The position numbers and the translations under genes were made by a program. Under the pieces are notes generated by a model, which saw only the letters and a program-made list of their open reading frames with translations, made no database searches and was not told the origin of the DNA. A stretch of 64,000 nt of DNA, taken from Prosapia bicincta (Eukaryota; Arthropoda; Insecta; Hemiptera; Cercopidae). The DNA is taken from NCBI GenBank assembly GCA_036971475.1, contig JBAIZL010000063.1, forward strand, positions 2,255,290 to 2,319,289, written 5' to 3'. Shown here piece by piece: positions 59,388-64,000 of the stretch (within the stretch, counting starts at the first letter, position 1; each line of letters starts with the position of its first letter).

Positions 59388-60797
59388 ACACTCGCATTGT
59401 AAGTAACTATTCTTTTTTCAAATTATGTTAAGTCTAGATGACACATTGGGTGTTTATTTATAGGAGAGAATATTTTCACACTTCATTTTTCGAATTATGT
59501 AAAGCCTAGATCACACACTATATTGAATGAGTGGTGGTGTATTTCATTATCGTTTAATATATATTTTGGACACGAGATATTATATGTTAATGTCAAGTCT
59601 TTTTCAATTTTTGTAAAGCTTAGATCACACAGTATATTGAATGAATGGTAGTTTATTTTCAATAGCGCTTAATACATATTTTTCAATTGAAGCTTGTTTT
59701 GGACATGAGGTAGCGTCATTTCTTTTTCAAATTATCTGAAGCCTAGATCATAGATTATATTGAATGAATGGTAGTTTATTTTCATTAGCGTTTAATATAT
59801 ATATTTTTTAAATTGAAGCTTATTTTGGACACGAGATATTATATGTTAATGTCAGGCCTTTTTCAAATTATGTACAGCCTTAGATCACACAGTATATTGA
59901 ATGAGTGGTAGTCTATTTTCAATAGCGTTTATTATATTTTTTTAAATTGTAGCATATTTTAAACACGAGGTAGCGGCATTTATTTGTTCAAATTATCTGA
60001 AGCCTAGATCACGGAGTATATCGTGTGTTAGTTTATTTAGATTCTCTTTTTCATTTTTATAGGCGTACACTGCGCTTTCAGATTCTTCACTAACCTATTC
60101 GTCATCCTATTCGCCTCTACTACTACTACCTATGGGCTCGTCTCCAGGAGATTTACCTTCCCGACCGCCTGGCGTTGATACGGACAGCGATGAGGAAGAC
60201 GAGGATCATAGACCCTGCTATAATTGGGATGATTCGTTTTCGTTTCGCCTACACGATTTCCTAATGGCTTCTCATCCACCGAGGGACCCGCCTTCACCCC
60301 ACACATGCATACAGACTCTGGATTACACTTTAATGGAGCTCCAGCTGGTGATTAGGGATCTGCGGACGGCTGCTTCAAAAGCGTACAACAGGACGAGTCG
60401 GACCTTTGCGTATAACGTTTGGGGCATGACGAGACGGTTCCTACAGGATATTGTGGTGGCGGGAGACTACACTGTCCAGCGTACCAATAATGTAGGTAGA
60501 TTTTCATATTATTTCGATTGACTTTTCTTTCAGGATATCTGGACCTATTTACTAATCATATTGTTTCTTACAGGATTTGTATATGCATATACAGTTGTTA
60601 CTAATTGACATTTTTTTTGCCTTCAGAATAAGCCACGACCGGCGGAGATTAGCTTATGCAATATATGTTGTGAGAACCCTCGCAACGCTGTTGCCACGCC
60701 ATGCGGACATGTCTTTTGCTTAACCTGTCTCTCAAGATGTACTCGATGCCCACATTGCAGATCTCGGATCATCGACACATTTAAATTATATATGTAA
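59342..60797 (+). CDS. RING-finger protein 2 (spliced)
   Basis: Coding exons: 59360-59398 (ATG), 60063-60491 and 60627-60797 (TAA). All are phase 0 and give about 212 residues. An acceptor-like ATCTGCAG ends at 59341, so the first exon may start at 59342. The N-terminal part is Ser/Pro-rich and then acidic (DTDSDEEDED). A helical region (LMELQLVIRDLRTAASKAYN, NVWGMTRRFLQD) follows. The C-terminal exon is a C3HC4 RING: CNIC, TPCGHVFCLTC, RCPHC. It shares its last two exons' layout with RING gene 1, so one arose from the other. Polyadenylation signal at 60852. The start lies inside the end of the Cys-rich frame. Confidence 0.75.
59399..60062 (+). repeat. tandem repeats inside RING gene 2 intron
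   Basis: Four to five degenerate units share CCTAGATCACACAGTATATT, GAATGAATGGTAGT and GGACACGAGATATTATATG. The intron is therefore mostly a local repeat. Confidence 0.75.
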
Positions 60798-60851
60798 TAT
60801 TGAGAACAATTTATATCTATGCACTGTAAAATTATTTTTATATGTTAGTTT

Positions 60852-60857
60852 AATAAA
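60852..60857 (+). terminator. polyadenylation signal, RING gene 2
   Basis: AATAAA, 55 bases after the stop codon. Confidence 0.55.
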
Positions 60858-60859
60858 TT

Positions 60860-61370
60860 ATCATGCTGAATACCCTTATTGTATATATTATTTCATATAC
60901 CTGCCCTTTTCCATAACGGGTCCTTATATCATTGGCCTTATCCAATATTATATGTTTATACTGCTCTTATATTGCTAAAACACTCTGTTGAATAGATGGT
61001 TAGGTTCGTTTTATAGCATATATTTATTCATGTTATGTGATAGACCTCGTTATTAGTGTTTCTCCATGGACCTTTTTATCTAAACCTATTTACAATTATA
61101 GAATATATCCATAAAAGCTATCTGTTTACTTAAACTATAACAGCCTACATTTATGTATACCTAATACGATTATATTTAAACACAATCCTGGCTGTAGGGT
61201 GTATACATAGCTGATTTTTTATTATATATGTATGCCTTGGTGTGCCGGCAGTACATAGTAAATCGATACAGTAATCAAAACAATAACAGTCACCTTGATT
61301 CACAACGACACAGCTGTGCGGGTTTTTATGCCTGCTATAGCGGTCACCGGCTGCCGTTGCGGTTTTAAGA
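60860..61370. other. spacer between RING gene 2 and right TIR
   Basis: AT-rich. A minus-strand frame of 113 codons (61492-61151) starts in the right TIR and runs into this spacer. Its first 40 or so codons match a plus-strand frame in the left TIR. Possible TIR-borne exon; not called as a gene. Confidence 0.4.
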
Positions 61371-61371
61371 T

Positions 61372-62719
61372 AATGCATTATCTCTGCAAGTCTGTACATG
61401 TCTAGCACACAGTCGCCAGCTATGTAGGCCAAAGGTATTCCCTGAAGCGACAGGGCTTTATTGCTTTGTTTATTATTTTGTAGCATAGACAATCATAACT
61501 TCTTGCCCGCATCATCCATATCATTTAGGGGTAGACCATTCATTTTAGGGTGAGCCTACTACTTGCTTAGAGTCGCTCGAACGCGGATACGTCATCAGAT
61601 ATATTAAATTAGAGCCTGACTCTAGTGTGAATTTGCCTCAGGTCTTTCTCCAAGGTGGCTCTAGCTAGGGCCAGGCTTTACCTAAGTCAATACACTGTGG
61701 GGGCTGTACCTAAGGCCTGGGTGGCTTTACCTCAAGCACAACTCCAGGGTGACTTAGACCCGACTCCGGGTTGGCTTTACCTAGGACTTGGTGGAGGTAT
61801 TTGTCTTAGTCGAGAGTCTAAAATAGATATAGCGACCATCCTGGACCTAGGGCTGACTCCAAAGAGGCTTTACCTCGGGCCAGGCTCCTGGGTGTCTCTA
61901 GGTATGGCCTGATTCCAGGGTTACTTTACCCAGGTTGGCTTTACCTGAGGCCTTGCTGCTGGGTGGCTAGGCTCGGATTGGCTTTAACCGAGATCGTGCT
62001 CCATATTGGCTCTACCTGCTCCTTGGCGGGTTTAACTAATGCCTGGTTCCCGGGTGGATTTTACCTAGGACCCCGATTATTTTTGACAATCTGAAATCGG
62101 CCCTCAGGTGAACCCGCCCCCACAGCGGTCCATAATAGACTTTAACCATACCATATACAGTCATTTGATCCAACCGATCGATTTTTGGCAATTTCATATT
62201 TTATTTAAAAACTACCCCTAGGTGAAACCACCCCCAACCGTAGCGATAATACACTCTAGACATATCCCGTACTGTCTGTTGATCCAGCCGATCGATTTTC
62301 GGCAATTTCATATTTTATTTAAAAACTACCCCTAGGTGAAACTACCCCCAACCGTAGCGATAATGCACTCTAAACTCACCCTATCCGTCACGTTTTTCCA
62401 AAATTTTTTCGAAAACTACCCCCCACCCCGAATCTACCTCCGGAGCTACCCCCGGGGATGGCCCTGAACGTAGCTGAGGTCACCCCTTCTACTAGGGGTG
62501 GGTTAGGTTGGATCTATTTTGGCTAGCACAGGTTAGTTGGATAGAATTTATTTTTTTCGAAAAACTACCCCCTACCCCTCTAAACGTGGTCGAAACCACC
62601 CCCTAGGCTAGGATCAAGGCCGCATCAACCCCCTGCATCATCCAAAACTACCCCTATAGTCCTAGGTTACGTACAGGCCGAGTTAGGGGTAGTTGTGCCA
62701 AAGGGGGCTCATATCTACT
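61372..62719 (-). repeat. right terminal inverted repeat (~1.35 kb)
   Basis: Reverse complement of the left TIR, longer because of extra GGCTTTACCT units (61640-62080). It has two of the ~114-bp subrepeats. Confidence 0.9.
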
Positions 62720-62725
62720 CATAAG
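62720..62725. repeat. 6-bp target-site duplication, right copy
   Basis: CATAAG, directly after the CT terminus. Confidence 0.85.
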
Positions 62726-64000
62726 GTAAAATGAGTTTAACGAGTATAAGGCGCAGAAAAAAGCCATTAGCTGGGAGAAGGGTTTTTTACGTATTTGAAA
62801 GAGGGGAAATGGTAAAATCCACCTAGAAAGGTCATCGACATTAGATAGGACGCAGAACAGAAAAAGGAGACGGAAGTGCCGAGACGAAAAACACGAGAAA
62901 ATGCCAACAGAAAGAGTTGCAGGATAATTAAGTAATCTGTGGAAATATCGATCAAAAAGAAGATGGATGAGAACTGCTAACAGGATGGGACGAAATGCCC
63001 AGTGTTCTGAACATGTCACTTTGAAGACTGGTTATTGGTTGAAGGAAGCCCGGAGGGGTGGAAAATACCTGGGAAGATGCACAAAATTGAGGAGCGTGGT
63101 TGGAGTCGGCGAGCTGGAAGGTGGAGTCGAACGCGCTCCGTTTTGATAACGCATCAAATAGTTTCAAAACGTATAGTTACAAGAAAATGCAGGGCTAAGA
63201 GCGGTAGTGTTTTCTCTGAGATCTAGTATCGTATGTTTTTAAATCCTTTTGGGGAGGAAACTAAAACTAACAGTTTCCGCCAAACTAACATCAATGTTGC
63301 GTCCTGGAGATTAGTTGTCGCAGAGAAGTATTTAAAATAACATTAAAGTCAGTGCGACAGTAGAAAATGAACAGTGCCCTCAAATTAAAGTATTAACGTA
63401 TTTCAGTATAAACTAAATTCATTCATAAAATTAAAATTTGAACAGAGTACAGTAAACAGTATGTTAAACAAAGAGTAGATTAAAACCGATAGTGAGATTA
63501 GTTTTAAAAATAAAGACATTGGTAATTCATTACTATGGGCCTAGATCCAAAATTTTAAAATAAAAAAATTAACAAGTCTAATTTAGCGGAGTAACGCATT
63601 TTTCGGTCAAGAAAACACCAAGGAAGCGGGAAGCGTGGATGATGCCAACTCTGGTATATTAAAGTGTAAAAGTAACACTCCTACAGTAACTTTTATTGTT
63701 TATTGATTTCGTGTCCACGGAGTTTTAGATCATATTAGAGGACGGCACTCTAGTGAGCGCCAGCTCCGGCGCATTTTGATTAAAGAGAACAGCTCTTAAA
63801 TGGTCTTCAAGTGGCACCATTCCTAAGGTAAAATTGTATAAGCAGGTACATGAGGCATGCGACCCTGAGCGAGAGGCCGAGGATGAACGGGAGGGTGGAG
63901 GTGCTCGCAGGTCATTTTCAAAGACACCGACCCTAGGACTTCCATCGACTCATAGGGTTTACTCATAATTTTGTTACTTATTAATAATTTTCAATGTGAA
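62726..64000. other. right flank, unassigned
   Basis: Moderate G+C. Several short overlapping frames on both strands, none with a recognised domain. A degraded LINE end is possible around 62900-63230 but unproven. Confidence 0.35.

Larger units (their letters stand above)
50359..62719. mobile_element. 12.36-kb long-TIR element with RING genes
   Basis: Ends are inverted: AGTAGATATGAGCCCCCTTT on the left and its complement on the right. CATAAG lies directly outside both. 5'-AG termini, 6-bp duplications and long inverted repeats are the set described for Polinton/Maverick elements. No DNA polymerase B, retroviral-type integrase, protease, ATPase or capsid gene was found on either strand. The cargo is at least four plus-strand genes plus two families of minisatellite. 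G+C is higher than in the flanks. It could be a non-autonomous Polinton derivative, an integrated DNA-virus relative, or a new element class. Confidence 0.8.

Noticed and set aside
50353..62725. Element as hAT, P or CACTA transposon
   Set aside because: Duplication is 6 bp rather than 8 or 2-3, no CACTA end, and no transposase remnant seen.
62654..63226. Cluster of overlapping frames of 62-121 codons
   Set aside because: No domain, conflicting strands, partly overlapping the TIR end.

Overview
The window looks like a nuclear genome segment from an arthropod, most likely an insect. It is strongly AT-rich and full of long (TA)n and (GT)n microsatellites. Coding exons are short, with GT/AG introns. 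It holds Penelope-like, mariner-like, LINE and gypsy/errantivirus-type elements. The retroelement carries an env gene and a primer site matching the 3' end of tRNA-Ser, a combination known from insect errantiviruses. The species cannot be named from this sequence. I saw no rRNA, tRNA or CRISPR.

Layout. 1-10.8 kb: decayed Penelope-like (PLE) fragments, hairpins next to (TA)n tracts, a ~160-bp tandem repeat, three copies of a dispersed repeat and a LINE RNase H relic. 10.85-17.15 kb: a 6.3-kb minisatellite of 44-bp units. 18.2-20.5 kb: a ~41-bp array and seven copies of a 184-bp satellite. 21-28.9 kb: pseudogene and hairpin debris, a 15-bp array, a dead mariner and a small inverted-repeat element. 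28.86-36.36 kb: a full-length gypsy-class retroelement (gag, pol, env) on the minus strand with near-identical LTRs. 36.4-45.6 kb: PLE inverted dimers and microsatellites. 50.36-62.72 kb: a 12.36-kb element with >1-kb terminal inverted repeats.

Host genes. Two minus-strand genes were reconstructed exon by exon: gene A (47797-44540) and gene B (37781-23448). Both encode a PC4/SUB1-type single-stranded-DNA-binding domain split by a phase-1 intron at the same place. Both have a middle coding exon of exactly 163 nt, and both begin with an exon encoding an apparent signal peptide. PC4 proteins are normally nuclear, so a paralogous pair with secretory leaders is unusual. The retroelement and a mariner lie inside the large intron of gene B.

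The 12.36-kb element begins 5'-AG, ends CT-3' and is flanked by a 6-bp direct repeat, CATAAG. These are Polinton/Maverick-type ends, but I found no DNA polymerase, integrase or capsid gene. It carries a compact plus-strand cluster: a spliced RING-finger gene, a 98-aa OB-fold-like ORF lying wholly inside an intron, a 195-aa cysteine-rich protein whose start codon is made by splicing out that intron, and a second spliced RING-finger gene related to the first whose start codon overlaps the end of the 195-aa ORF. Around these lie minisatellites that appear in opposite orientation in the two halves. This element and the secreted PC4-like pair are the best candidates for something undescribed.
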